This document shows positions 31,853-44,289 of a stretch of DNA of 64,000 bases, one piece after another. Location: the NCBI GenBank assembly GCA_905221605.1, contig CAJNDS010000791.1:62001-126000 (forward strand). Direction: 5' to 3'. The translations under genes and the position numbers were made by a program. The DNA is from Symbiodinium natans. Taxonomy: Eukaryota > Sar > Dinophyceae > Suessiales > Symbiodiniaceae. A model generated the notes under the pieces. The model ran no database searches. It was given only the letters and a program-made list of their open reading frames with translations, and was not told the origin of the DNA. The stretch's first letter is position 1. The number at the start of each line of letters is the position of its first letter.

Positions 31853-34800
31853 GTGGAGGCCACTTTCATGCGGTTGTCTTTTAGCTTGTGTTTAGCAGCC
31901 CTAAATGTTGTTCCTTGTTTACAGGAGATTTCGGAGATTTGCGTTGTTTTGCGTTTGTTTGCTATTTTTGCAATGTACTTTTGCTTTTGTTTGCACGTAG
32001 ACCTGTTTTGCTGGATTTTGTGCCGGATTGTTTTTTCAAGGTGCCTTGAGATCTGCAAGACTCTCAGAGACTTTTGCTAATTTTTGCGCCTACGGGCCAT
32101 GTGTCTTCAACAGATTGCATCTGAGCCGCTGCTCGCTGAGCGCTCTTGCCTCAAGCAGCTCCTAGGCCACAGCTAGCGTACTTGCGCCATGTCTGCCACG
32201 TCGGCGAAAAAAGTGCCCAGACATAGTCCGTAGGGTCCATGTTTGTGCTTCCGCAAGCCCTTCGCAACTCGCTCAGCGAAGTACTCAGTGGAGGAGGTTG
32301 CCGAGGTCTTCAAGGCCGATTTTTGGCGATGCGAGAGGCTTCACATTCGTTGCAGGGCGCAGGCGCGGCCGGCCGGTGCGCGGCCGGAGGTGTCCAAGCT
32401 CATCCGTGCGCTGCTTGGTGGCCTAGCTGCAGTGTGTGGTTGTAGCAACAGCCATGCGCGGGGTCAAAGCTTTGGGTGCAAGAAACCAGTTCATGCCTTC
32501 AGTCAGGTCCTTGGGTTGAGTCTGACATGAACCCTGAGGCAGGAAGTCAGTCTTGTTCGAAAGCAAGTTGTGACGTGGACGGTGAAGCCAGGCAGACGTA
32601 GACTGTATTCCTTTTTCTGAACCCGATTGGTGAAAGACCAATGTGTACCTTGACGTTCTGCCTGAAGGCGCGAAGTGCTTCTTAGACGGTCAGCGACCAT
32701 TGATTCGTATGGCAGGCATGCCCCAGCTTCGGCGCTCCGGTTGACAGAGGTCCTCGAGTCCTCGCCAGAAGCAGAAGAACACCTCTTGCGTCCTTCACCC
32801 TTTAGGGGACGACCGGTAGTATAATACTGACATTGGCGTGCGGTGATTGGGGGGCGGGTTTCCTGCACCTGTCCTTTAAGAACTTTGTAAATTGCCAAAG
32901 GGTGAAAGGGGTTTCCGCAGGGTTTCCGTTCATGTTTGTTAAGCTTCTGGAGGGTTTCCCTGGGTTTCCCTACAGTTTCGCGAGGGTTTCCGCGGGGTTT
33001 CTGGGGGTTTCCGTGGGTTTCCTTAGATTTCGTGCATGTGTTAAGACATATTGGATGGTTTTGGTAGGTTCCTCAAGGGTTTCGTGAGGGTTTCCGTGGG
33101 ATTTCGTGCAGTTTTTGAACTTTCCGGAGGTTTGCCTGAATTTCTCTAAAGTTTTGTGAGGGTTTCCGCGGAGGGTCCGTTGGGGTTTTTCAAGTTTGGC
33201 CTTGGTTTTTTACAGTTCAGATGGTTTTCCCTGGGCGGGTTTTTCCTAAGGTTGCGGGGTTTCATGGGTTTTGTTTAGATTTTGCGTAGGTTTTGGAAGC
33301 TCTCGGAAGGTTTTCTATGTCTTGTGAAGGTGTACCGGGGGGGTGGGTTTTCATGGTTTTTGACAGCTTTGAAGGGGTTTCCGTTGGTTTCTTAGGGCTG
33401 TGTGAGGGTTTCCGCGTGGTTTGTGTGGGTTTTCTTATATAGGTCGTGCGCAGCTCTTTAAAGCTTCTAGTAGAGCTTTGTGAGGGTTCCTGCAAAATCT
33501 CCGCGGGGTTTCGATTGGTTTTCTCATGCTTTGCGCGGCTTTGGTCAGAAGCTTCAGCGAGGGTTTCCATGAGCTTCCATGGCACCATGGATTTCCTCAG
33601 CGTTACTTCAAGCTTTGGAATTTGTCACATGGTGCGGTCGGGGCTCGTCCAGATAGGCAAGATGCAAGCGGCGCAGTTTGTCGTGCGGCTTTGCAGCGCT
33701 GCTAGGTGAGGTTGTGGAGGTGGATGCTAATGGCAGGGAGAAGCAGAAGTGATGCGGCCAGGCAGCCAGGAGCCGCTGGGGCTAACCCAGCTGTATTTTT
33801 CCGCAGGAGTAGGTTTTCCATATGTGCTCCGGGTCTTTGCGCAGGAAATTGTTCCGAGGCCAGATTCTGGGTCCGCTTTTGTGTGCAAAAGTCACGTCCG
33901 CTTGTGCGTGGCCTCCCCGGTGCCCGTTTCTATTATGTTGATCACTTCCGCAAGAAAGCTGCCTGTGGGGGGTCGTTGTTCTTAAAAAATCTCCACGCTA
34001 GGAGCTTGCCTGTGGGTCAGAGTTGCTGTAGCGTCGCAATCTGGGGAGCGCAGGGGCTCGAAAAATGCAGATTTAGCGACACCAAAATTGGGGCCGCCAG
34101 GCGGCCCCAATTTTGGGGTCGCAGTTCCAGCCTTTTCATGTATTTACACATTATAATAAGGGAAGCTGGGTGCATTTCGTGGCCCCATTTTTGGGGCCGC
34201 GAGACGGCCCCATTTTTTGGGGTCGCAAGTTTGAGCCCTGGGCTCACGCAGCTGGGTCTCGTCAGCGTGCCTGCGCCTGCCCTTGTTCCAGGAACCTTGG
34301 GGAGCAGCGTGCAGAACATAAGCTTGGGGATCAGGGGCTTGTCCGAAGCAGCTGCTTGCTTTTGTAATGCTGCAGCAGAAAGGGAGCTGCAACTGTGCCC
34401 GTTTCTGTTATGTTGATCACTTCCGCAAGAAAGCTGCCTGTGGAGGGTCGTTGTTCTTTAAAAAAAAAATTCTCCACGCTAGGAGCTTGCCTGTGGGTCA
34501 GAGTTGCTGTAGCGTCGCAATCTGGGGAGTGCAGGGGCTCGAAAGATGCAGATTTAGCGACACCAAAATTGGGGCCGCCAGGCGGCCCCAATTTTGGGGT
34601 CGCAGTTCCAGCCTTTTCATGTATTTACACATTATAATAAGGGAAGCTGGGTGCATTTCGTGGCCCCATTTTTGGGGCCGCGAGACGGCCCCATTTTTGG
34701 GGTCGCAAGTTTGAGCCCTGGGCTCACGCAGCTGGGTCTCGTCAGCGTGCCTGCGCCTGCCCTTGTTCCAGGAACCTTGGGGAGCAGCGTGCAGAACATA

Positions 34801-34874
34801 AGCTTGGGGATCAGGGGCTTGTCCGAAGCAGCTGCTTGCTTTTGTAATGCTGCAGCAGAAAGGGAGCTGCAACT
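31853..34874 (+). repeat. Array unit 7 (two sub-repeats, disturbed T/G block)
   Basis: Sub-repeats start at 33919 and about 34396. The GGGTTTCCG block between about 33130 and 33350 carries clustered small insertions and deletions not seen in other units, which may be real decay or a local consensus error. Confidence 0.9.
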
Positions 34875-37800
34875 GTGGAGGCCACTTTCATGCGGTTGTC
34901 TTTTAGCTTGTGTTTAGCAGCCCTAAATGTTGTTCCTTGTTTACAGGAGATTTCGGAGATTTGCGTTGTTTTGCGTTTGTTTGCTATTTTTGCAATGTAC
35001 TTTTGCTTTTGTTTGCACGTAGACCTGTTTTGCTGGATTTTGTGCCGGATTGTTTTTTCAAGGTGCCTTGAGATCTGCAAGACTCTCAGAGACTTTTGCT
35101 AATTTTTGCGCCTACGGGCCATGTGTCTTCAACAGATTGCATCTGAGCCGCTGCTCGCTGAGCGCTCTCTTGCCTCAAGCAGCTCCTAGGCCACAGCTAG
35201 CGTACTTGCGCCATGTCTGCCACGTCGGAGCCTGATTTGTTGGCCGAAAAAAGTGCCCAGACATAGTCCGTAGGGTCCATGTTTGTGCTTCCAAGGTGTC
35301 GCAAGCCCTTCGCAACTCGCTCAGCGAAGTACTCAGTGGAGGAGGTTGCCGAGGTCTTCAAGGCCGATTTTTGGCGATGCGAGAGGCTTCACATTCGTTG
35401 CGGGGCGCAGGCGCGGCCGGCCGGTGCGCGGCCGGAGGTGTCCAAGCTCATCCGTGCGCTGCTTGGTGGCCTAGCTGTGTATGGTTGTAGCAACAGCCAT
35501 GCGCGGGGTCAAAGCTTTGGGTGCAAGAAACCAGTCATGCCTTCAGTCAGGTCCTTGGGTTGAGTCTGACATGAACCCTGAGGCAGGAAGTCAGTCTTGT
35601 TCTATAGCAAGTTGTGACGTGGACGGTGAAGCCAGGCAGACGTAGACTGTATTCCTTTTTCTGAACCCGATTGGTGAAAGACCAATGTGTACCTTGACGT
35701 TCTGCCTGAAGGTGCGAAGTGCTTCTTAGACGGTCAGCGACCATTGATTCGTATGGCAGGCATGCCCCAGCTTCGGCGCTCCGGTTGACACAGGTCCTCG
35801 CCAGAAGCAGAAGAACACCTCTTGCGTCCTTCGCCCTTTAGGGGACGACCGGTAGTATAATACTGACATTGGCGTGCGGTGATTGGGTGGCGGGTTTCCT
35901 GCACCTGTCCTTTAATAACTTTGTAAATTGCCAAAGGGTGAATCCAGTCCTGATAAAGGGGTTTCCGCAGGGTTTCCGTTCATGTTTGTTAAGCTTCTGG
36001 AGGGTTTCCCTGGGTTTCCCTACAGTTTCGCGAGGGTTTCCGCGGGGTTTCTGGGGGTTTCCGTGGGTTTCCTTAGATTTCGTGCATGTGTTAAAACCTA
36101 TTGGATGGTTTTGGTAGGTTCCTCAAGGGTTTCGTGAGGGTTTCCGTGGGATTTCGTGCAGTTTTTGAACTTTCCGGAGGTTTTCCTTGAATTTCTCTAA
36201 AGTTTTGTGAGGGTTTCCGCGGATGTCCGTGGGTTTTGTCAAGTTTTGCCTTGGTTTTTTAAAAGCTTTCAGATGGTTTCCCTGGGGTTTTCTAAGGTTT
36301 GCGGGGTTTCAGTGGGTTTTGTTAGATTTTGCGTAGGTTTTTGAAGCTCTCGGAAGGTTTTTCTAATGTCTTGTGAAGGTTACCGTGGGTTTTCCATGGT
36401 TTTTGACAGCTTTGAAGGGGTTTCCGTGGGTTTCTTAGGGCTGTGTGAGGGTTTCCGCGGGGTTTCTGTGGGTTTTCTTATATAGGTCGTGCGCAGGTCT
36501 TTGAAGCTTCCAGTTCAGCTTTGTGAGGGTTCCTGCAAAATCTCCGCGGGGTTTCGATTGGTTTTCTCATGCTTTGCACGGCTTTGGAAAAAGATGTTAG
36601 AAGCTTCAGCGAGGGTTTCCATGAGCTTCCATGGCACCATGGATTTCCTCAGCGTTACTTCAAACTTTGGAATTTGTCACATGATGCGGTCGGCGCTCGT
36701 CCAGATAGGCAAGATGCAAGCGGCGCAGTGTGTCGTGCGGCTTTGCAGCGCTGCCAGGTGAGGTTGTGGAGGTGGATGCTGATGGCAGGGAGAATCAGAA
36801 GTGACGCGGCCAGGCAGCCAGGAGCCGCTGGGGCTAACCCAGCTGTATTTTTCCGCAGGAGTAGGTTTTCCATATGTGCTCCGGGTCTTTGCGCAGGAAA
36901 TTGTTCCGAGGCCAGATTCTGGGTCCGCTTTTGTGTGCAAAAGTCACGTCCGCTTGTGCGTGGCCTCCCCGGTGCCCGTTTCTATTATGTTGATCACTTC
37001 CGCAAGAAAGCTGCCTGTGGGGGGTCGTTGTTCTTTAAAAAAAAAATTCTCCACGCTAGGAGCTTGCCTGTGGGTCAGAGTTGCTGTAGCGTCGCAATCT
37101 GGGGAGCGCAGGGGCTCGAAAAATGCAGATTTAGCGACACCAAAATTGGGGCCGCCAGGCGGCCCCAATTTTGGGGTCGCAGTTCCAGCCTTTTCATGTA
37201 TTTACACATTATAATAAGGGAAGCTGGGTGCATTTCGTGGCCCCATTTTTGGGGCCGCGAGACGGCCCCATTTTTGGGGTCGCAAGTTTGAGCCCTGGGC
37301 TCACGCCGCTGGCAGCGTGCCTGCGCCTGCCCTTGTTCCAGGAGCCTTGGGGAGCAGCGTGCAGAACATAAGCTTGGGGATCAGGGGCTTGTCCGAAGCA
37401 GCTGCTTGCTTTTGTAATGCTGCAGCAGAAAGGGAGCTGCAACTGTGCCCGTTTCTATTATGTTGATCACTTCCGCAAGAAAGCTGCCTGTGGGGGGTCG
37501 TTGTTCTTTAAAAAAAAATCTCCACGCTAGGAGCTTGCCTGTGGGTCAGAGTTGCTGTAGCGTCGCAATCTGGGGAGCGCAGGGGCTCGAAAAATGCAGT
37601 TCCAGCCTTTTCATGTATTTACACATTATAATAAGGGAAGCTGGGTGCATTTCGTGGCCCCATTTTTGGGGCCGCGAGACGGCCCCATTTTTGGGGTCGC
37701 AAGTTTGAGCCCTGGGCTCACGCCGCTGGCAGCGTGCCTGCGCCTGCCCTTGTTCCAGGAGCCTTGGGGAGCAGCGTGCAGAACATAAGCTTGGGGATCA

Positions 37801-38323
37801 GGGGCTTGTCCGAAGCAGCTGCTTGCTTTTGTAATGCTGCAGCAGAAAGGGAGCTGCAACGGTGCCCGTTTCTATTATGTTGATCACTTCCGCAAGAAAG
37901 CTGCCTGTGGGGGGTCGTTGTTCTTTAAAAATCTCCACGCTAGGAGCTTGCCTGTGGGTCAGAGTTGCTGTAGCGCCGCAATCTGGGGAGCGCAGGGGCT
38001 CGAAAAATGCAGATTTAGCGACACCAAAATTGGGGCCGCCAGGCGGCCCCAATTTTGGGGTCGCAGTTCCAGCCTTTTCATGTCACATTATAATAAGGGA
38101 AGCTGGGTGCATTTCGTGGCCCCATTTTTGGGGCCGCGAGACGGCCCCATTTTTGGGGTCGCAAGTTTGAGCCCTGGGCTCACGCCGCTGGCAGCGTGCT
38201 TGCGCCTGCCCTTGTTCCAGGAGCCTTGGGGAGCAGCGTGCAGAACATAAGCTTGGGGATCAGGGGCTTGTCCGAAGCAGCTGCTTGCTTTTGTAATGCT
38301 GCAGCAGAAAGGGAGCTGCAACT
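34875..38323 (+). repeat. Array unit 8 (three sub-repeats, one without palindrome)
   Basis: Sub-repeats start at about 36971, 37444 and 37862. The second is about 418 bp long because the 47-bp palindrome is missing. It shares with unit 9 the variant CACGCCGCTGGCAGCG in place of CACGCAGCTGGGTCTCGTCAGCG. Confidence 0.92.
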
Positions 38324-41300
38324 GTGGAGGCCACTTTCATGCGGTTGTCTTTTAGCTTGTGTTTAGCAGCCCTAAATGTTGTTCCTTGTTTACAGGAGAT
38401 TTCGGAGATTTGCGTTGTTTTGCGTTTGTTTGCTATTTTTGCAATGTACTTTTGCTTTTGTTTGCACGTAGACCTGTTTTGCTGGATTTTGTGCCGGATT
38501 GTTTTTTCAAGGTGCCTTGAGATCTGCAAGACTCTCAGAGACTTTTGCTAATTTTTGCGCCTACGGGCCATGTGTCTTCAACAGATTGCATCTGAGCCGC
38601 TGCTCGCTGAGCGCTCTCTTGCCTCAAGCAGCTCCTAGGCCACAGCTTGCGTACTTGCGCCATGTCTGCCACGTCGGAGCCTGATTTGTTGGCCGAAAAA
38701 AGTGCCCAGACATAGTCCGTAGGGTCCATGTTTGTGCTTCCAAGGTGTCGCAAGCCCTTCGCAACTCGCTCAGCGAAGTACTCAGTGGAGGAGGTTGCCG
38801 AGGTCTTCAAGGCCGATTTTTGGCGATGCGAGAGGCTTCACATTCGTTGCGGGGCGCAGGCGCGGCCGGCCGGTGCGCGGCCGGAGGTGTCCAAGCTCAT
38901 CCGTGCGCTGCTTGGTGGCCTAGCTGTGTATGGTTGTAGCAACAGCCATGCGCGGGGTCAAAGCTTTGGGTGCAAGAAACCAGTCATGCCTTCAGTCAGG
39001 TCCTTGGGTTGAGTCTGATATGAACCCTGAGGCAGGAAGTCAGTCTTGTTCTATAGCAAGTTGTGACGTGGACGGTGAAGCCAGGCAGACGTAGACTGTA
39101 TTCCTTTTTCTGAACCCGATTGGTGAAAGACCAATGTGTACCTTGACGTTCTGCCTGAAGGTGCGAAGTGCTTCTTAGACGGTCAGCGACCATTGATTCG
39201 TATGGCAGGCATGCCCCAGCTTCGGCGCTCCGGTTGACACAGGTCCTCGCCAGAAGCAGAAGAACACCTCTTGCGTCCTTCGCCCTTTAGGGGACGACCG
39301 GTAGTATAATACTGACATTGGCGTGCGGTGATTGGGTGGCGGGTTTCCTGCACCTGTCCTTTAATAACTTTGTAAATTGCCAAAGGGTGAATCCAGTCCT
39401 GATAAAGGGGTTTCCGCAGGGTTTCCGTTCATGTTTGTTAAGCTTCTGGAGGGTTTCCCTGGGTTTCCCTACAGTTTCGCGAGGGTTTCCGCGGGGTTTC
39501 TGAGGGTTTCCGTGGGTTTCCTTAGATTTCGTGCATGTGTTAAAACCTATTGGATGGTTTTGGTAGGTTCCTCAAAAGTTTCGTGAGGGTTTCCGTGGGA
39601 TTTCGTGCAGTTTTTGAACTTTCCGGAGGTTTTCCTTGAATTTCTCTAAAGTTTTGTGAGGGTTTCCGCGGATGTCCGTGGGTTTTGTCAAGTTTTGCCT
39701 TGGTTTTTTAAAGCTTTCAGATGGTTTCCCTGGGGTTTTCTAAGGTTTGCGGGGTTTCAGTGGGTTTTGTTAGATTTTGCGTAGGTTTTTGAAGCTCTCG
39801 GAAGGTTTTTCTAATGTCTTGTGAAGGTTACCGTGGGTTTTCCATGGTTTTTGACAGCTTTGAAGGGGTTTCCGTGGGTTTCTTAGGGCTGTGTGAGGGT
39901 TTCCGCGGGGTTTCTGTGGGTTTTCTTATATAGGTCGTGCGCAGGTCTTTGAAGCTTCCAGTTCAGCTTTGTGAGGGTTCCTGCAAAATCTCCGCGGGGT
40001 TTCGATTGGTTTTCTCATGCTTTGCACGGCTTTGGAAAAAGATGTTAGAAGCTTCAGCGAGGGTTTCCATGAGCTTCCATGGCACCATGGATTTCCTCAG
40101 CGTTACTTCAAACTTTGGAATTTGTCACATGATGCGGTCGGCGCTCGTCCAGATAGGCAAGATGCAAGCGGCGCAGTGTGTCGTGCGGCTTTGCAGCGCT
40201 GCCAGGTGAGGTTGTGGAGGTGGATGCTGATGGCAGGGAGAATCAGAAGTGACGCGGCCAGGCAGCCAGGAGCCGCTGGGGCTAACCCAGCTGTATTTTT
40301 CCGCAGGAGTAGGTTTTCCATATGTGCTCCGGGTCTTTGCGCAGGAAATTGTTCCGAGGCCAGATTCTGGGTCCGCTTTTGTGTGCAAAAGTCACGTCCG
40401 CTTGTGCGTGGCCTCCTCGGTGCCCGTTTCTATTATGTTGATCACTTCCGCAAGAAAGCTGCCTGTGGGGGGTCGTTGTTCTTTAAAAAAAAAATCTCCA
40501 CGCTAGGAGCTTGCCTGTGGGTCAGAGTTGCTGTAGCGTCGCAATCTGGGGAGCGCAGGGGCTCGAAAAATGCAGATTTAGCGACACCAAAATTGGGGCC
40601 GCCAGGCGGCCCCAATTTTGGGGTCGCAGTTCCAGCCTTTTCATGTATTTACACATTATAATAAGGGAAGCTGGGTGCATTTCGTGGCCCCATTTTTGGG
40701 GCCGCGAGACGGCCCCATTTTTGGGGTCGCAAGTTTGAGCCCTGGGCTCACGCCGCTGGCAGCGTGCCTGCGCCTGCCCTTGTTCCAGGAGCCTTGGGGA
40801 GCAGCGTGCAGAACATAAGCTTGGGGATCAGGGGCTTGTCCGAAGCAGCTGCTTGCTTTTGTAATGCTGCAGCAGAAAGGGAGCTGCAACTGTGCCCGTT
40901 TCTATTATGTTGATCACTTCCGCAAGAAAGCTGCCTGTGGGGGGTCGTTGTTCTTTAAAAAAAAATCTCCACGCTAGGAGCTTGCCTGTGGGTCAGAGTT
41001 GCTGTAGCGTCGCAATCTGGGGAGCGCAGGGGCTCGAAAAATGCAGATTTAGCGACACCAAAATTGGGGCCGCCAGGCGGCCCCAATTTTGGGGTCGCAG
41101 TTCCAGCCTTTTCATGTATTTACACATTATAATAAGGGAAGCTGGGTGCATTTCGTGGCCCCATTTTTGGGGCCGCGAGACGGCCCCATTTTTGGGGTCG
41201 CAAGTTTGAGCCCTGGGCTCACGCCGCTGGCAGCGTGCCTGCGCCTGCCCTTGTTCCAGGAGCCTTGGGGAGCAGCGTGCAGAACATAAGCTTGGGGATC

Positions 41301-41836
41301 AGGGGCTTGTCCGAAGCAGCTGCTTGCTTTTGTAATGCTGCAGCAGAAAGGGAGCTGCAACGGTGCCCGTTTCTATTATGTTGATCACTTCCGCAAGAAA
41401 GCTGCCTGTGGGGGGTCGTTGTTCTTTAAAAAAAAAAATCTCCACGCTAGGAGCTTGCCTGTGGGTCAGAGTTGCTGTAGCGTCGCAATCTGGGGAGCGC
41501 AGGGGCTCGAAAAATGCAGATTTAGCGACACCAAAATTGGGGCCGCCAGGCGGCCCCAATTTTGGGGTCGCAGTTCCAGCCTTTTCATGTATTTACACAT
41601 TATAATAAGGGAAGCTGGGTGCATTTCGTGGCCCCATTTTTGGGGCCGCGAGACGGCCCCATTTTTGGGGTCGCAAGTTTGAGCCCTGGGCTCACGCCGC
41701 TGGCAGCGTGCCTGCGCCTGCCCTTGTTCCAGGAGCCTTGGGGAGCAGCGTGCAGAACATAAGCTTGGGGATCAGGGGCTTGTCCGAAGCAGCTGCTTGC
41801 TTTTGTAATGCTGCAGCAGAAAGGGAGCTGCAACGG
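38324..41836 (+). repeat. Array unit 9 (three sub-repeats, mosaic)
   Basis: Sub-repeats start at about 40419, 40892 and 41363. The left part carries the private variants of unit 4 and the right part those of unit 8. The array stops at about 41836, inside what would be the start of another sub-repeat. Confidence 0.92.
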
Positions 41837-42104
41837 TAGTGCAAGTTTTCATGAAATTAGACTGGCGTGGAAAAAGCGCGAGCATGTGAGACTTGGTTTT
41901 TAATTTGCTTGTAAGAGGGTCAGAAGCAAATGGGGATAGTTGGAAGTCTTGGGGGCGTTGCACTGGACTTTTTCAAAATATGTACAAGTGTCCAAGCAAC
42001 GACCGCAGATGCCCGAGAGAGGGGAAGTTTGAGCGATCCTGAACCTTTCAAAGTCCCAAGAGCCCTCAAGTTCTACAGGTCAGGGGCTTTCAAGCTTCCT
42101 GCAG
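41837..42104. other. Unique sequence between array and CTGCAG repeat
   Basis: No gene is supported. A 350-codon plus-strand frame (41930-42982) crosses the repeat and gag relic below and reads as low-complexity peptide. Confidence 0.3.
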
Positions 42105-42365
42105 ACGCAGCAGGTTTTGCAGTTGCTGTAGGGTCTGTAGAGGCGGCGTGCGGCAGGGTCTGCAGGTTGCCCGCAGGCGCTGCTGGCCTGCAGGCTGCTG
42201 CAGGGTCTGCAGGCTTGCCGACAGCCTACAGACCCTGCAGCTGTAGGCTTGCTACAGGGGTCTGCAAGCTTGCTGCATCAGGCTGCTGCGGGGCCTGCAG
42301 GCTTGCTGCAGATTCCGCATGCTTGCTGCAGGTCTGCAGGGTCTGCAGGTTGCTGCAGTGTTACA
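42105..42365. repeat. CTGCAGG-rich degenerate tandem repeat
   Basis: Irregular ~30-bp units containing GTCTGCAGG, GCTTGCTGCAG and GGCTGCTGCAGG. PstI-like CTGCAG words recur throughout. Confidence 0.85.
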
Positions 42366-42500
42366 TGCAGGGTCTGCAGAACGCAGTAAGCAGCGCAGCC
42401 CACCTTGAGAGTTACCTTGAAATTGCAAGGACTTGGAACCTGAAGAGCCTGGAAAAGGATGCTTGTCTTCGGTCACAAGCCCTTGCATGTGCCCCCGAGC

Positions 42501-42570
42501 CCCCAATGGCAATGTTGGATGCCGAAGGTCGGTCTGACATGACCAACGTGTTGCAACATTGCCATTGGGG
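42501..42570. repeat. Perfect 17-bp inverted repeat with 36-nt spacer
   Basis: CCCCAATGGCAATGTTG at 42501-42517 is the exact reverse complement of 42554-42570. It lies downstream of the gag relic on its strand. Whether it is a transposon end, an attenuator-like hairpin or a small-RNA precursor is undetermined. Confidence 0.85.
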
Positions 42571-42743
42571 AAGGGGATTTTCGACACTTGTTGATTTGGG
42601 ACAAGGTAGGCCCTTTGCTGGAGGTTTGGAGAATGTGCCTCAAGTGAAGCCAAATCCGACCCCAGAACGACACAAGAAGCGTAGGACACGTTTGAGTGCC
42701 CCCGCAGTTGCAATTCAGCTTGTCATGTGCAATACCTGTTCCG

Positions 42744-43494
42744 TTATAACGCTCCTAGCTCTCCACTCTCTGCAATCACTGACTGTCGGTTCTGAGGGCA
42801 ATGCTTGCTCCAATGCGACTGCGAACCACAAATCAAACATCCTGTTCCTGAGTCGGGCCCTTTTCCAATCTTTCCTCCTTTTCCTTTTCCTTTTCCTGTG
42901 CCTTTGTAGAATCCTTTCTTTCCTTTGCCTTTCCAATTCTTTCCTTTGCCTTTTCCTTTGTATCCTTTGCTCTTTCCTTTGAATCCTTTGCCCTTTCCTT
43001 TGTAGCCTTTGAATCCTTTTTCTTTTCCTTTTAATGCACCTATGTCCATGGGAACTGGTCCCTCTGAAGAGTTTGGTGACCTCCAATTGGCTAAATGCCT
43101 GCTCTGGTAGTACTGTTTCACAATCTGTACAACATCGGGGGGGGGGGGGTGGTCAATGCATCAACGTTGAGGCGCAAATGTTGCTGCAATGCGCCTGAGG
43201 TTTTGTTGACCATCAGTCATTATCCAGGGTCCAGCAATCTGCTGGCCCTGTCAGGCAATGCAAAACGTTTGTACAATTGCCTTCGTTCAATCTCACAACC
43301 AATCTGGCGGGACCATCTGTGATCTGTGCAAGGATATAGTGCAATTGTCTGCTAAAATCAACTAACCTTTGATTCGGACAGTTTGCTGCTTCGAAATCTT
43401 CCAAGTGCTGGTCAATGCAGGGGTCATAAGTACCTTCCAGTCCATCAATGACTGGGCTACAGGTTTGTACAAGGAAACATAGAGAGGTTTCCAA
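42744..43494 (-). pseudogene. Retroelement gag relic with zinc knuckle
   Basis: Two minus-strand frames form one decayed gag. The upstream frame (43494-43213) holds part of a capsid-like helical domain. The downstream frame (43121-42744) has a PMDIGAL phrase, a long G/K-rich basic linker, and a canonical C-x2-C-x4-H-x4-C zinc knuckle near 42800-42842. A 13-G run (43137-43149) lies between them and is a likely site of a length change. PMDIGA followed by GKGKGKG and a knuckle is a layout I associate with dinoflagellate retroelement gags. No protease, integrase or RT follows. Confidence 0.65.
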
Positions 43495-43561
43495 GATTCA
43501 GGGTCCACGCACGGAATTGGTGTGCCTAGAACACAACAGAATGGACTTGAAAGGCTTTGCA

Positions 43562-44285
43562 CAAAAAAACTACAAAATCAGAAATAGACTTGAAAGGCAC
43601 CAATTTAAAGCACAGAAGCAGAACTGCAGAATGGAAAAGAGCCAGTTGAAGCAAAGTAGCATAGCAAAAGGCAGCAATTTTCGCACACAAGCCAATGGTA
43701 AAAACACCACCGGCCAAACAGCAACTTTAGAACGAATTTCAAGAAAAAATCTTAAAATATTCTCTGCATCTTGCGACAGGGCGGTGTGCATTTCATACAA
43801 AGGACACCAAATGCATGTTTCCTGCTGTTGTCTGCCCAAAATCAAGTCAATTAATCCTTCTGCAGGCGTTTTCTTTCAGAAGCCGTTTCCGAAACTTCCG
43901 AAAAGGGCCCGGAACGTGGAAAAAGGCAAGTCAAGACTTGTCCCAATCGTTGCAGTCACAACTCACCTCTCGATCCAGCGCGAGGACGCTTGCAGATCAA
44001 GTCATCAAGTCAGCTTTTGTTTCAACCAATCATGGCACTTTCCGTGCAACATCGAAGAATGTTTTTAGTGAGTTCTTGTTTTCTCTGAGTTCTTCGAATG
44101 GGCTAACGGTGATTGCTTAGTCCTTGCAGCAATCTGGCGCTCCAACTGACTCTTTAGGTCCGTCTTCTGGACTGAGTCGGAAGAGTAAAACAAAAACTAC
44201 AGCAGAATTGACGGCAGAATAGACACTGCAAAAACAAAACGGGTTTTGGGAACAGATGCACACAAGGTCTTGATGGACCCATACT
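43562..44285. other. No supported gene
   Basis: A 206-codon plus-strand frame (43448-44068) is open but is basic and low in structure, with no motif. Some of it overlaps the upstream part of the gag relic on the other strand. Confidence 0.3.
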
Positions 44286-44289
44286 TTGC

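Larger units (their letters stand above)
13721..41836 (+). repeat. 28-kb higher-order tandem array, nine units
   Basis: A unit of about 2.5-3.5 kb is repeated nine times head to tail. It opens with GAGGCCACTTTCATGCGG (except unit 1). In order, each unit has: a ~700-bp unique block with GGCCGGCCGGTGCGCGGCCG; a ~330-bp block ending near the word GTAGTATAATACTGAC; a ~700-bp T/G-rich block built of degenerate GGGTTTCCG phrases; a ~250-bp block; and one to three ~475-bp sub-repeats with a palindrome. Length differences between units are mostly sub-repeat number (1,2,3,2,2,2,2,3,3). Identity between units is very high by eye outside unit 1. Short ORFs recur in every unit on both strands, but only because the DNA is repeated. 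No tRNA, rRNA or snRNA signature was recognised. Confidence 0.97.

Noticed and set aside
13721-41836. Recurring 60-240 codon ORFs in every array unit as a gene family
   Set aside because: They occur on both strands in overlapping frames, have no motif, and recur only because the DNA is repeated. Frames change freely with A-run length.
41930-42982. 350-codon plus-strand ORF
   Set aside because: It crosses the CTGCAG satellite and the antisense of the gag G/K-rich linker, and its composition follows these repeats.
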